Source of the DNA: Bacillota bacterium
GTDB taxonomy: Bacteria; Bacillota; Clostridia; Oscillospirales; Ruminococcaceae
Direction of reading: 5' to 3'
Length of the DNA: 64,000 nucleotides
Assembly (NCBI GenBank): GCA_023396225.1
Contig: JAEWWT010000014.1
Location: forward strand, 124,001 to 188,000
A program made the translations under genes and the position numbers. Shown here one piece after another: positions 1-9,250 of the stretch. Position 1 is the first letter of the stretch. Each line of letters opens with the position of its first letter. The notes below the pieces were generated by a model that was given only the letters and a program-made list of their open reading frames with translations, was not told the DNA's origin and did not search any database.

Positions 1-1029
1 TCGTCCGCTGATTTCTCTCAAAGCTTCCGCCCAACGTGAAGTTGAGTCAGCCATTATAGCTATATGATAACCCATATCACGATAATACTCTGCAAGTGTA
101 ATACCTGTATAAATTGAAGCTTCACGGGCAGCAACAGGCATGTTTGATGTATTTGCAATCAGGACTGTTCTGTCAGTAAGTGCATTTCCTGTTCTAGGGT
201 CAATAAGCTGTGAAAATTCCTTTAATACCTGAGTCATCTCATTTCCACGCTCACCGCAGCCAATATATACTATTATATCAGCATCACACCATTTTGCGAG
301 CTGGTGCTGAGTCATTGTTTTACCAGTACCAAAACCGCCTGGAACAGCAGCAGTACCACCCTTAGCAATCGGAAGAATTGTGTCGATAACCCTCTGTCCT
401 GTAATAAGAGGCTTTGTTATTGGCATTCTTTCTTTAAAAGGACGTGACTGCTTAATTGGCCATCTCTGACACAATGTAATATCTACAATATCACCGAATT
501 CAGTTTTTATCTGAATTATCTTGTCATTTATAGTATATTCACCGTTTTCAGCAGTCCATACAACCTCACCACTTAAAATCGGAGAAAGCATACACCTATG
601 TTCTATTACCGGTGTTTCTGGGCAGGTAGCATAAATATCTCCGCCAACTATTTTATCTCCGACAGCTGTTTTAACACTAACCTGATATTTCTTATTAGTA
701 TCAAGTGCAGAAACATTTGCTCCTTCAGAGATAAAGTCACCGCTTATCATTTGAATTTGCATTAACGGCCTTTCGATACCGTCAAAAATATTTGATATTA
801 TACCCGGTCCCAGAGTTGCAGACATTGGCATATGAGTAGGTTCTACAGGTTCACCAGGTTTTAATCCTGTTGTAGTTTCATAAACCTGTATCGTTGTTTC
901 CTTATCAGTTATACCAATTACTTCACCTATCAATTTTTTTACACCGACATATACCATCTCAAGCATAGAAAAATCTTTAGTATCTCTTACTTTAACAACC
1001 GGTCCGTTAATTGAAAAAACAGTATTCAA
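1..1029 (-). CDS. ntpA: V-type ATP synthase subunit A (partial, N-terminal 343 residues)
   Basis: This is the catalytic, nucleotide-binding subunit of the membrane-associated V/A-type rotary ATPase. The gene runs off the left edge, so only the N-terminal part is visible. The translation has the beta-barrel start (VFSINGPVVKVRD), the long A-subunit-specific insert, the Walker A loop GGFGTGKT and the downstream ADSTSRWAEALREISGR motif of A subunits. The start is a TTG at 1027-1029 preceded by GGAGGAACAACC; no better ATG lies near. It is the last visible gene of the H-C-I-K-F-E-A order, and subunits B and D are expected beyond the window. The family identity is secure. Whether the pump moves protons or sodium cannot be told from this subunit. 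Confidence 0.96.
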   Translation of the reverse strand, partial: MNTVFSINGPVVKVRDTKDFSMLEMVYVGVKKLIGEVIGITDKETTIQVYETTTGLKPGEPVEPTHMPMSATLGPGIISNIFDGIERPLMQIQMISGDFISEGANVSALDTNKKYQVSVKTAVGDKIVGGDIYATCPETPVIEHRCMLSPILSGEVVWTAENGEYTINDKIIQIKTEFGDIVDITLCQRWPIKQSRPFKERMPITKPLITGQRVIDTILPIAKGGTAAVPGGFGTGKTMTQHQLAKWCDADIIVYIGCGERGNEMTQVLKEFSQLIDPRTGNALTDRTVLIANTSNMPVAAREASIYTGITLAEYYRDMGYHIAIMADSTSRWAEALREISGR

Positions 1030-1074
1030 GGTTGTTCCTCCTATATATTCGCAGAGCAAATTCGCTAATAATTA

Positions 1075-1662
1075 TTATTGTGCAAAAGCATTCATATTAA
1101 TGAATTTTTGCTTCTGCTCTTCAAGTAAAAGATCAAAAGTTTTGTTTACAATTGTTTCTTTTTCCTTATTATATATGGATAATCCACCAATTTTAATATT
1201 TGAATCGACTTCAAAAGTAATGTTATCAGCTTTAATTGCTTTGTTTAATTTTGCAGAATACTTAATATCTTCTGATGAAAGGTAAATTACTGAATTGTCA
1301 GATATATTGGATGTCAGCATAAGCTTTACTAAATAATCTACATAATCTATGTTTGACATAAATTCAACCAAACGTAATTTTACGTCTTCCATAAGTTCAT
1401 CAGTAAGCTTTTCACGGTATAAAAGTACATCCCTTTTCATCTGCATTTCATTTTGAGTGATATCTCTTACATACTTTAACTCGCATTTTTTTTTGCTGTC
1501 AGCAAGTCTTTTTTCTGTTGCTTCCTTAGACTTAACCTTAGCATTTTCAAGAATAGCATTTTTTTCTTCTTCAGCTTCATTTAAAAGCACATTGACTTTT
1601 TGTTCTATTTCATCATTTACTGCATCAACGAACTTTTGTAGCTTCTGATTATCCATTTCCAT
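1075..1662 (-). CDS. ntpE: V-type ATP synthase subunit E (peripheral stalk)
   Basis: A 195-residue protein whose first half (about residues 5-110) is a charged, Lys/Glu-rich helical coiled coil and whose second half is a compact mixed domain, as in V/A-ATPase E subunits. With the H/G subunit it forms the peripheral stalk holding the A3B3 head. It lies between subunits F and A in the operon. The start ATG has only weak pairing to the ribosome nearby; the AAAGGAGA sequence is about 30 bases upstream, so translation may depend on coupling to the preceding gene. Identification rests on length, coiled-coil pattern and operon position, since E subunits are weakly conserved. Confidence 0.88.
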   Translation of the reverse strand: MEMDNQKLQKFVDAVNDEIEQKVNVLLNEAEEEKNAILENAKVKSKEATEKRLADSKKKCELKYVRDITQNEMQMKRDVLLYREKLTDELMEDVKLRLVEFMSNIDYVDYLVKLMLTSNISDNSVIYLSSEDIKYSAKLNKAIKADNITFEVDSNIKIGGLSIYNKEKETIVNKTFDLLLEEQKQKFINMNAFAQ

Positions 1663-1711
1663 ATAAAATTTCCAGTCATAAAGCTATTATGACTATCTCC
1701 TTTCAGCTATT

Positions 1712-2020
1712 TCAAAGCTTAATGCCAATTGCTTCTTCAACATATTGTGAAATGGTTAACGATATATTAGACGTTGAATGACGATCAGGAATTCCTACAA
1801 TTAGAGGTCGTTTTACATTTAGCTTCAAGTCATACACATACTTTTCATCCATTTTTATTAGTTTATCTGTAATCAGTATAACAGCTATTTCTTTATCGTC
1901 CATTTTCTCCATCAATACTTTTCTGATTTCCTGTTGTTTATGAACTACAATACCTTCAATTCCGGCAAGTCTCATACCAACCAGAGTGTCAACATTATCA
2001 CTTATTAAAAAGAATTTCAT
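1712..2020 (-). CDS. ntpF: V-type ATP synthase subunit F (central stalk)
   Basis: A 102-residue protein, the usual size of the small central-stalk F subunit that joins subunit D to the rotor. It starts MKFFLISDNVDTLVGMRLAGIEG, typical of the family (a short beta strand, then a D...GmrLaGi motif), and has the central AVILITDKL and RPLIVGIPDRHS strands of the Rossmann-like fold. It sits directly after subunit K in the operon. The Shine-Dalgarno sequence is weak (AAGG about ten bases upstream). Confidence 0.9.
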   Translation of the reverse strand: MKFFLISDNVDTLVGMRLAGIEGIVVHKQQEIRKVLMEKMDDKEIAVILITDKLIKMDEKYVYDLKLNVKRPLIVGIPDRHSTSNISLTISQYVEEAIGIKL

Positions 2021-2041
2021 AATCTATAACCTTGACTTTAA

Positions 2042-2473
2042 TTAAAATTTACCTAAAATCATAAAAGCAATAAGGAAGCCATAAAGGGCAACACCTTCAC
2101 CAAGGGCAACGAAGATAAGTGCTTTTGAAAATGATTTTGGATCTTCACTTACAGCACCGATTGCAGCAGGAGCAGCGGCAGCTACAGCTATACCACATCC
2201 GATAGAACCAAGACCTACAGCAAGTGCAGCAGCAATATAACCAAGACCAGCAGATGAACCCTGAACACTAGCTGTTACAGCGCCTGCTGTTTCAGCAGAA
2301 ACTAATGAACCGATAGGCAAAACTGTTGCGAGTAAAAGAACTCCGAAGAATGAACAAATATTCAATAATAATGCACTCTTTGCTTTTTTTCCAGTCTGCT
2401 GCTTTCTGATAACATTAACTACAGGAAGTGATAATAAAATAACAATAACCAAAGGTAATAATAAAATGTACAT
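2042..2473 (-). CDS. ntpK: V-type ATP synthase membrane rotor subunit K
   Basis: This is the proteolipid forming the membrane rotor ring. The start is placed at the ATG at 2471-2473, eight bases after GGAGG, giving 143 residues; an upstream TTG would overlap that site. Two hydrophobic N-terminal segments (about 1-22 and 34-60) come before one clear c-type hairpin (about 74-140), glycine- and alanine-rich, with loop SEDPKSF and one acidic residue, Glu126, in GEGVALYG. The first helical pair has no matching carboxylate, so there is one ion-binding site per four predicted helices, unlike a simple duplicated 16-kDa proteolipid with two c-like pairs. I do not see an obvious Na+-ligand Gln/Thr set, but that needs alignment. 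Confidence 0.93.
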   Translation of the reverse strand: MYILLLPLVIVILLSLPVVNVIRKQQTGKKAKSALLLNICSFFGVLLLATVLPIGSLVSAETAGAVTASVQGSSAGLGYIAAALAVGLGSIGCGIAVAAAAPAAIGAVSEDPKSFSKALIFVALGEGVALYGFLIAFMILGKF

Positions 2474-2508
2474 ACTAATTTCCTCCAAAATATTAAATAT
2501 ATTATTGA

Positions 2509-4443
2509 TTAAGATTCTGAGCTAGAATCATAATCAATTTTAACTGGCTTAAATGCTTTTCCGTTTCCATCATAGAATCTTGAGAAAATCTCATAGAATT
2601 CAAGTCTGAGAACCTGAATACCAACAATCATTCCTTCCATTGCCATTACAAAGATGTTTCCAATAACAATAATTATAGGTGAAACACCTGCAGATGCGCC
2701 TTCTGATAAAGCAAGTACAACAGACATCATTCCTGCATGTGACAATACAAATCCACCTATTCTAACAAAAGAAAGTGTATTTGTTGCATACCCCAACAAG
2801 AATTCAAAAACCTCAAAGAAGTTCGAAGCTATAAAATCTCCTACACTATCAACATGAAATTTTTTCTTCTTTAGAAGACATCCGAGAGGTTCACGCAGAA
2901 ACATTATAATAAGAGGTAATACCAATGCTAAGATAATAAATAATGGAGTAAAGAAATTTTTATGAATAAGAATTCCGGAAATACCTATCAGCAGACATAC
3001 AAAGAATATTAATCCGCATATTCCGTTATTTCCAAACAGTGCTCTTTCAAAGTCCTTATTCTTAAAGCCTACAATTATATTCATAATTATCGAAATAATT
3101 ATGAGGAGTATACCAAGAGCGATAGCTCCGATTAACACTGTATTGGTGCTGTCCATTGCTTTAAAAGGTAAAAAAGATACTCCAAGTTTTTCATACATAG
3201 GATCAAGCCATTCTTCAAACCCAAATACACTGCCATAAAGTGTTCCAAAAACAGCACTGGATAAACCTATTCTTGTAAGAATAGCTCCAAAGTCTGATTT
3301 CTTAAACTTATAAAGAAAGAAACCAATAATTGCTATCAAAAGACCTTGTCCTAAATCTCCAAACATTATACCAAACAATAACGTATATGAGATTGCAACA
3401 AATGTTGTTGGATTTATTCCATTATAGGAAGGAAGTCCATACATTTGCACAAACATTGAAAAAGGTTCAGCAAACTTATTATTTTTAATTTTTATCGGCG
3501 GTGCCAGTTTATCATCGTTGTCAGCAGGATGAATTACAAGAGAAACACTTTCAATTTCATCAAAAAGTTTCACAAATTCTTCCTGATACTCTGTCGGAAT
3601 AAATCCAACAATATAGAACTTATCATTAACAATAGCAGCCTTATTTCTTAGATCAAAATTATCATGCTGAGACTTAATCCTAGAAAAAACCTTGTTTAAA
3701 TTTACTGATTCCTTCTTTATTAATTCTTGAATATCATTCTGATAATTCTGAAGCTGCTGATTGTCATTATCAACCAAAGCAGAAAGCTCATCGTAAGCAT
3801 CTTCTGAATTACCATGAACAAAGTCAGGAAGAATTATTCTCTCAAAATATAAAGAATCAAATATTTCATCAACATCCTCACTATCATAAATCGGAGTAAA
3901 ATAAATTCCCCAATAATATTCCTGATCCTGAGTAAAATGAGCAAAGTAAAATACTTTATCATCATAATATGACAATTTATTGAAACTATCCACAGGAAGC
4001 CTTCCGAAGCGTACCTTTATATGTTCGCATTGAAAAAACTTCTGAAAATCAAAATTAAAACCCTGTAAATGTTTAACCTGAAATAATGCTTGTTCATGAG
4101 AAGAAAGGTTTTCACTAGATAATTTTTGCAGCTTTTTTATATTATCAATTTTTGTAACAATATCCTGAAGATACTTTTCTATTTTATCAAGACTAGTCTT
4201 CTCAATACTCTGAAAATCAGTGTTTAGATATTTTATACCTAAACTTGCTTTGATTTCATTCAATTTCTTTAGTAAACCGCTATATGGATTTTCTTGCTTA
4301 TTATTGAAACTTCCATCTTTTCCGGTTATTTTGCCGGCAGATTCAATATGAAAGCACCCGCAATCGCTCAGTTTCAATAAGGTATTATCAAGATCTTTCG
4401 TCATTCCTGCAATATTTACAAGACTCATTCTTTCAATTGACAC
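2509..4443 (-). CDS. ntpI: V-type ATP synthase subunit I (membrane stator)
   Basis: A 644-residue stator subunit related to subunit a. The N-terminal half (about 1-330) is soluble and rich in coiled coil. The C-terminal half has seven or eight membrane segments with the family signature FGIMFGDLGQGLLI (about 355-370) and a final segment containing the ion-channel Arg in NTLSFVRIGGFVLSHAGM. The start is a GTG with GAGGTG about 11 bases upstream. It lies between subunits C and K. Length and topology are normal for the family. Confidence 0.95.
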   Translation of the reverse strand: MSIERMSLVNIAGMTKDLDNTLLKLSDCGCFHIESAGKITGKDGSFNNKQENPYSGLLKKLNEIKASLGIKYLNTDFQSIEKTSLDKIEKYLQDIVTKIDNIKKLQKLSSENLSSHEQALFQVKHLQGFNFDFQKFFQCEHIKVRFGRLPVDSFNKLSYYDDKVFYFAHFTQDQEYYWGIYFTPIYDSEDVDEIFDSLYFERIILPDFVHGNSEDAYDELSALVDNDNQQLQNYQNDIQELIKKESVNLNKVFSRIKSQHDNFDLRNKAAIVNDKFYIVGFIPTEYQEEFVKLFDEIESVSLVIHPADNDDKLAPPIKIKNNKFAEPFSMFVQMYGLPSYNGINPTTFVAISYTLLFGIMFGDLGQGLLIAIIGFFLYKFKKSDFGAILTRIGLSSAVFGTLYGSVFGFEEWLDPMYEKLGVSFLPFKAMDSTNTVLIGAIALGILLIIISIIMNIIVGFKNKDFERALFGNNGICGLIFFVCLLIGISGILIHKNFFTPLFIILALVLPLIIMFLREPLGCLLKKKKFHVDSVGDFIASNFFEVFEFLLGYATNTLSFVRIGGFVLSHAGMMSVVLALSEGASAGVSPIIIVIGNIFVMAMEGMIVGIQVLRLEFYEIFSRFYDGNGKAFKPVKIDYDSSSES

Positions 4444-4462
4444 TTTGTATTACACCTCATTT

Positions 4463-5500
4463 TTAAATAACCAAAAGCATTTCAATATCTTTCTGAGGTA
4501 CTCCATATCTTATACCCTCGATTATTTTAATAATGTTACTTACTTCTATTTCCATAAGAAAAACAAATGCATAAATACTTACTGGTGCTTCCTGAGATTG
4601 ATTCAAGGCTCTCTTAGCATACAAATACCGCAATCCAAAAGAACTTTGATCAAGATTGTTAATATCTAATTTATTTACAATCATTTGTCTGCCATAATAT
4701 GTTTTAGAAAACTTACTGATAAAATCTTTTGAATCAATTGAAGAATATAATTCCCTTTGATCTTCATTTTTCAATCTTCCATGAAAAGGAAGCATATCTT
4801 CTTTAATTACTTCAATATTTTCATTATAATAAGTTTTAAGTCTGTAGGAATTTATTATATTGATCAAATCTATATCTGTAGAAATAAGAAATTCCAAACT
4901 TGTCTTTACTTTATTGTTAAAAACCTTATCAATGGTTGCAAACAACCTTTTCAAAAAATAAGTTCTTAATAAAACTTCGCACTTTGTGTAATCAATTTTC
5001 TCATTATCATTATTGGGTTTACATTTGACTAACAAGTCATAATATGATGTTTTTTTAAAGAAATTTAATAACTCGTCGTAACTTCTGATTTTTGATAACT
5101 GAATCAAATCAAAAGATACATAGTTACTAAGATAAACAGGTGTAGTTTTAATCTGTTCAGCTGACTTAGCATTAATATGGCTGATACAGCTTAATATTTC
5201 GTCAATTTCTGCACGAACAATTTTGAAGTTATAAAACTCCTGTTTCCCTAACTGTTCAAAATTCAGTATCTTTAAATACCTTTCAAAAACACTTCTTCGG
5301 AGTATATTTTCAAGCAGTCCTCTGTGAATAGTATTTGTATCCACTGGTAACAGAATATCATGAAAATAAGTGCTATTTTTTAAATATTCAGCAATTTCTG
5401 AAACAGATTGAAGATTAATCATATTCTGATAATCTTCATTGCTTAGTCTTTTACCATGAATAGCCATGATTTTAGCTACCGTTGCATTATGCGATGCCAT
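4463..5500 (-). CDS. ntpC: V-type ATP synthase subunit C (rotor-to-shaft adaptor)
   Basis: A 345-residue helical protein of the V/A-ATPase C (subunit d) family, which links the central shaft to the membrane ring. Family features are the start ASHNATVAKIMAIHGKRLSNEDY, the repeated FERYLKILNF and ILLRTYFLKRL-like helices, and the C-terminal EVSNIIKIIEGIRYGVPQKDIEMLL. The ATG at 5500 is preferred because the conserved part begins there; a GTG at 5512 is in frame. The best purine-rich site is about 30 bases upstream, so the start is uncertain by a few codons. Confidence 0.85.
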   Translation of the reverse strand: MASHNATVAKIMAIHGKRLSNEDYQNMINLQSVSEIAEYLKNSTYFHDILLPVDTNTIHRGLLENILRRSVFERYLKILNFEQLGKQEFYNFKIVRAEIDEILSCISHINAKSAEQIKTTPVYLSNYVSFDLIQLSKIRSYDELLNFFKKTSYYDLLVKCKPNNDNEKIDYTKCEVLLRTYFLKRLFATIDKVFNNKVKTSLEFLISTDIDLINIINSYRLKTYYNENIEVIKEDMLPFHGRLKNEDQRELYSSIDSKDFISKFSKTYYGRQMIVNKLDINNLDQSSFGLRYLYAKRALNQSQEAPVSIYAFVFLMEIEVSNIIKIIEGIRYGVPQKDIEMLLVI

Positions 5501-5595
5501 AAATAAACACACCGGCTTTCATATTAATCTCCATTCCTTTTTCCGAGTTAAGAATACCCTGACAGCACAGGAATAATAATCAAAATTAGTATTCA

Positions 5596-5907
5596 CTAAA
5601 TATTAACTATTGATTTAAAAATTTCATCAGACCATTTCTCTTTATTTAAGTTGAAAACTTGATTAAGTTTGTCAATTTGTTCCTTTTTCGCTTTTTCAAT
5701 TTCATTAATTAACTTTTCCGAATTTTTACAGCCTTCATCTTCAAGTTGTTTAAGTTGATTATCAGCTGCAGCAATTCCCTCATTAATCAATCTCTCCTCT
5801 TCAGACTTTGCATCTGCTATAATTCTATTTTTATCAGCTATAGCCTGAAGAATTCTTTCTTTTCCATCCTGTTCAATCTGCAGGATACTATCTATTATCA
5901 TTTCCAT
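5596..5907 (-). CDS. V-type ATP synthase subunit G/H (peripheral stalk coiled coil)
   Basis: A small 103-residue, almost wholly charged helical protein (AIADKNRIIADAKSEEERLI and following) typical of the G/H subunit that pairs with E in the peripheral stalk. The start is the ATG at 5905-5907, which has GGAGG eight bases upstream. A longer frame beginning at 5937 would put that site inside the gene and is rejected. It is the first gene of the V-ATPase operon. Similarity in this family is mostly coiled coil, so the call depends on position and size. Confidence 0.8.
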   Translation of the reverse strand: MEMIIDSILQIEQDGKERILQAIADKNRIIADAKSEEERLINEGIAAADNQLKQLEDEGCKNSEKLINEIEKAKKEQIDKLNQVFNLNKEKWSDEIFKSIVNI

Positions 5908-5934
5908 GAAATTAGCCTCCTGAAAAATAATAGA

Positions 5935-6000
5935 CATAAATACTTATAACAAGTATAAAACTAAATAACATTTACACATTTATTATTAGAAGTATTTATG
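5935..6000. repeat. Nested inverted repeats before the V-ATPase operon
   Basis: An 11-bp perfect inverted repeat (CATAAATACTT at 5935-5945, AAGTATTTATG at 5990-6000) brackets a smaller ATACTT/AAGTAT hairpin at 5940-5956. It lies between the DUF711 stop codon and the first V-ATPase gene, where the operon promoter should be. It could be an operator or a structured leader. No clear terminator is seen here. Confidence 0.5.
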
Positions 6001-6011
6001 CCGAAAAATAT

Positions 6012-7367
6012 TTAATTTTTAAGACTTTGTAAAGGTGCCGGAATCTGTCCGCCTCTTCTGATAAACTTTGAAGGAGAATTAGTATTAACTCTCATAACAG
6101 GACCGCTACCAAACAATCCTCCAAAATCAAGAACTTCTCCCTCTTTCTTGCCGATTGCAGGGATAACCCTTACTGCCGTAGTCTTTGTGTTTACCATACC
6201 TATAGCAGCTTCGTCAGCAATTATTCCGGAAATTACATCTTCAGTAGTGTCACCGGGAATAACAATCATATCAAGACCAACTGAACATACAGCAGTCATA
6301 GCCTCAAGCTTTTCAATATGGAGCGCGCCGCAGGATGCAGCTGCAATCATGCCGGCGTCTTCAGAAACCGGGATAAATGCACCGGAAAGTCCGCCGATTC
6401 TCGAGCAAGCCATAACTCCACCCTTTTTAACAGCATCATTAAGCAATGCCAAAGTAGCTGTAGTTCCGCATGCACCACATTTTTCAAGTCCAATTTCTTC
6501 AAGAATATAAGCAACACTGTCTCCAACAGCAGGAGTTGGAGCAAGTGATAAATCAACTATTCCAAATGGTACTCCAAGTCTTTCAGAAGCAGTAACACCA
6601 ACAAGCTGTCCGACTCTTGTAATTTTATATGATGTCTTCTTTATTATGTCCGAAATCTCAGTAATATCAGCATCAGGATACTTTGAAAGAGCCGCTCTTA
6701 CTACTCCAGGACCAGAAACACCAACATTAATAATGCAGTCAGGTTCACCTACACCGTGGAATGCTCCTGCCATAAAAGGATTATCCTCAACAGCATTACA
6801 GAACACAACAAGCTTTGCAGCACCAAAACAATTATTATCAATGGTAAGTTCTGCACACCTTTTAACAATATGGCCCATTTTTCTACAAGCATCAAGGTTA
6901 ATACCAGTTTTTGTTGAGCCGATATTAACAGAAGAACATACACATGATGTTGTTGCAAGAGCTTCAGGAATAGAATTGATAAGATTTTCATCACCTGCAG
7001 AATATCCCTTCTGAACAAGTGCAGAATATCCACCAATTAAGTTTACACCTACAGCTTTTGCTGCCTTTTCCATTGTTAATGCAAACTTGACAGGGTTTGT
7101 GTTACAAGCAGCAGAAACTATTGCAATTGGTGTTACAGACAGTCTCTTATTTATTATTGGAATACCATATTCTTTTTCTATCTCTTCACCAACACGAACA
7201 AGATTCTGAGAACAACATGTTATTTTATCATAAACCTTAGCACAAGCCTTATCAATATCACTGTCAATACAGTCAAGTAATGATATTCCCATTGTAATAG
7301 TACGTATATCAAGGCACTCGTCCTGAATCATCCTTATGGTTTCAAGTATATCATAAACATTAAGCAT
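6012..7367 (-). CDS. DUF711 / PFL-like family protein (UPF0210)
   Basis: A 451-residue protein of the conserved UPF0210 family, whose fold resembles glycyl-radical enzymes such as pyruvate formate-lyase but whose reaction I do not know. Visible family segments include the start NVYDILETIRMIQDECLDIRTITMGISLLDC, the ATTSCVCSSVNIGSTKTGIN region and the Gly-rich GACGTTATLALLNDAVKKGG. Length is normal. GGAGG precedes the ATG. It follows the ACT-domain gene at 7415-7684, the usual partner of this family in Firmicutes, so the two probably act together. Confidence 0.93.
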   Translation of the reverse strand: MLNVYDILETIRMIQDECLDIRTITMGISLLDCIDSDIDKACAKVYDKITCCSQNLVRVGEEIEKEYGIPIINKRLSVTPIAIVSAACNTNPVKFALTMEKAAKAVGVNLIGGYSALVQKGYSAGDENLINSIPEALATTSCVCSSVNIGSTKTGINLDACRKMGHIVKRCAELTIDNNCFGAAKLVVFCNAVEDNPFMAGAFHGVGEPDCIINVGVSGPGVVRAALSKYPDADITEISDIIKKTSYKITRVGQLVGVTASERLGVPFGIVDLSLAPTPAVGDSVAYILEEIGLEKCGACGTTATLALLNDAVKKGGVMACSRIGGLSGAFIPVSEDAGMIAAASCGALHIEKLEAMTAVCSVGLDMIVIPGDTTEDVISGIIADEAAIGMVNTKTTAVRVIPAIGKKEGEVLDFGGLFGSGPVMRVNTNSPSKFIRRGGQIPAPLQSLKN

Positions 7368-7414
7368 AAATTTCCTCCAAACAACTGAGCCAAAAATACT
7401 CAGTGATAATTATT

Positions 7415-7684
7415 TTATATTCTATGCATTGAATTAAAAATATCTTCATGCATTGTATGAATCTTAAGACCAAGTTCTTCACCGAGTGAAGTAAATCTGT
7501 CAGCCAGTTCTGTAAAATTCTTATTAAGCAATGTAATATCAACAAGCATAATCATCGCAAACATATCCTGAAGAACACTCTGAGTTACTTCTATTACATT
7601 AGCATTATATTCAGTACAAATACCGCTAACCTTAGTTAATATCCCTACTGTATCTTTTCCTATTACTGTTATAACTGCTCTCAT
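7415..7684 (-). CDS. ACT domain protein (UPF0237)
   Basis: An 89-residue single ACT domain: MRAVITVIGKDTVGILTKVSGICTEYNANVIEVTQSV is the standard first strand and helix, followed by FAMIMLVDI. ACT domains bind amino acids or other small ligands and regulate partner enzymes. It lies 47 bases upstream of the DUF711 gene on the same strand, with GGAGG before the ATG. The pairing is widespread, which suggests that this protein is the regulatory subunit of the DUF711 protein. Confidence 0.94.
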   Translation of the reverse strand: MRAVITVIGKDTVGILTKVSGICTEYNANVIEVTQSVLQDMFAMIMLVDITLLNKNFTELADRFTSLGEELGLKIHTMHEDIFNSMHRI

Positions 7685-7826
7685 TTTTTCTTAACCTCCA
7701 TCAAAAATTCTATTTTATTAAAAAATCAATTTCAATGATATCACACATTAATGAAAAATAAAAGGTTAAAATCAAACAATTTTGTATGATTTTTTAGTAT
7801 TTAATATGTTATTTTTTTAAAATATG

Positions 7827-7835
7827 TGCTATAAT
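7827..7835 (+). promoter_or_regulatory. Extended -10 promoter for the PHP gene
   Basis: TGC directly precedes TATAAT (7830-7835), an extended -10 element, 45 bases before the ATG at 7881. The -35 region (TGTTAT at 17-bp spacing) is poor, as is usual for extended -10 promoters. Confidence 0.5.
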
Positions 7836-7880
7836 ATTAAAAAACATTATTATAGAAAGCAATAGAAACGAGGATTTTTA

Positions 7881-8720
7881 ATGAATCTTATAGATTGTCA
7901 TTCACATACAACAAATTCTCCTGACGCTTCATCAAGTGTTGACGAAATGATAAATGCTGCTATTGAGAACAATCTCTCAGCATATGCAATTACTGATCAC
8001 TGTGAAATAAATCACTGGTTTTCAATTGAACATTATGGAGATACTCCAAATGGCTATGATACATATGATTATGGTTATTACTTTGAAAAATCAATGAAGG
8101 AAAATACAGCCGCTAAAGAAAAATACAAAGGGAAAATCAATTTTATCTGTGGAATTGAACTTGGTCAGGCTACTCATGATATAGGACTTGCTGATACAGT
8201 TGTAACTGATAAAAGACTTGATTTTATAATTGGATCAATGCATCAGTTAAAAGGATATGATGATTTTGCTTTTATGGATTATAAAAACTATGACGTTCCT
8301 TCATTATTAAATAAATATTTTAATGAATTATATGAGCTATGTCTGTGGGGAAAATTTGATATTCTTGGTCATCTTACATATACATTAAGGTATATTGAAG
8401 GAGATTATGGAATTAACGTTGATATTAACCCATATGAAGAAATTATTCGTGAATGCTTTAAGTTACTCATTGAGAATGGAAAAGGCATAGAAATTAATAC
8501 AAGCGGTTTACGTCAGAAATATGGCAAATCATTTCCTGAACTCAATTGTGTAAAGATTTTCAGAGAAATGGGCGGAGAAGTTATATCTGTTGGATCAGAT
8601 TCACATATATATTCAGATGTTGCAAAGGGCGTAAAAGAAGGAGCGGAAATTGCGCAGGCCGCAGGCTTTACTCACTTGTGCTACTTTAAAAACAGAAAAC
8701 CTGAATTTATAAAGATATAA
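7881..8720 (+). CDS. PHP domain phosphatase, histidinol-phosphatase (HisJ/HisK) type
   Basis: A 279-residue metal-dependent PHP-family phosphoesterase. The four PHP motifs are visible: CHSHTTNSPD (His7, His9), YAITDHCE, GIELGQ...GSMHQLKG, and the C-terminal GSDSHIYSDV. Full-length bacterial histidinol-phosphatases of this type have the same size and order, and would remove phosphate from histidinol phosphate in histidine synthesis. No other his genes are nearby, so another phosphate ester is possible. A GAGG sequence lies before the ATG. Confidence 0.88.
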   Translation: MNLIDCHSHTTNSPDASSSVDEMINAAIENNLSAYAITDHCEINHWFSIEHYGDTPNGYDTYDYGYYFEKSMKENTAAKEKYKGKINFICGIELGQATHDIGLADTVVTDKRLDFIIGSMHQLKGYDDFAFMDYKNYDVPSLLNKYFNELYELCLWGKFDILGHLTYTLRYIEGDYGINVDINPYEEIIRECFKLLIENGKGIEINTSGLRQKYGKSFPELNCVKIFREMGGEVISVGSDSHIYSDVAKGVKEGAEIAQAAGFTHLCYFKNRKPEFIKI

Positions 8721-8770
8721 CTCAAATCCCTAAATTGTTATAAAAACAACATTTAAATTGGAGGTTAATT

Positions 8771-9250
8771 ATGGATACTTTAATTAAATTATTAAAGCAG
8801 AATGCGCGTCTTTCATGCAAGGAGCTTGCGGCGATGATGGGCTCTACTGAAGCTGAGGTAGAAGCCAAAATTAAAGAATATGAAAATGCAGGTGCTATAA
8901 AAGGCTATTCTGCCATTGTAAATGATGATCTTGCCGATAAAGACAATGTAACTGCTTTTATTGAAGTAAAAGTTACTCCTAAAGCAGACTGTGGATTTGA
9001 TGATATAGCTAAAACTATCATGATGTATGATGAGGTTGAATCTCTAACTTTGATGTCGGGTGCCTTTGACCTTGCAGTTACTATCAGTGGAACTAACTAT
9101 AAAGAAATCGCTTTATTTGTCGCCCAGAGACTTTCCACTATTGAGGGTGTTTTATCAACCTCTACACACTTTGTATTAAAACGTTATAAGGATAAAGGAA
9201 TCTTCATTGATGATGAGGATAGAGATGAAAGGGGCTTTATTTCTCCATGA
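8771..9250 (+). CDS. Lrp/AsnC family transcriptional regulator
   Basis: A 159-residue regulator with an N-terminal helix-turn-helix (LIKLLKQNARLSCKELAAMMGSTEAEVEAKIKEYENAGAI, about 3-42) and a C-terminal RAM/Lrp ligand domain (about 60-150, with VESLTLMSGAFDLAVTISG). Lrp-type proteins sense amino acids. Its stop overlaps the start of the aminotransferase gene (ATGA at 9247-9250), so the two are translationally coupled and the regulator probably responds to a substrate or product of that enzyme. GGAGG precedes the ATG. Confidence 0.95.
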   Translation: MDTLIKLLKQNARLSCKELAAMMGSTEAEVEAKIKEYENAGAIKGYSAIVNDDLADKDNVTAFIEVKVTPKADCGFDDIAKTIMMYDEVESLTLMSGAFDLAVTISGTNYKEIALFVAQRLSTIEGVLSTSTHFVLKRYKDKGIFIDDEDRDERGFISP

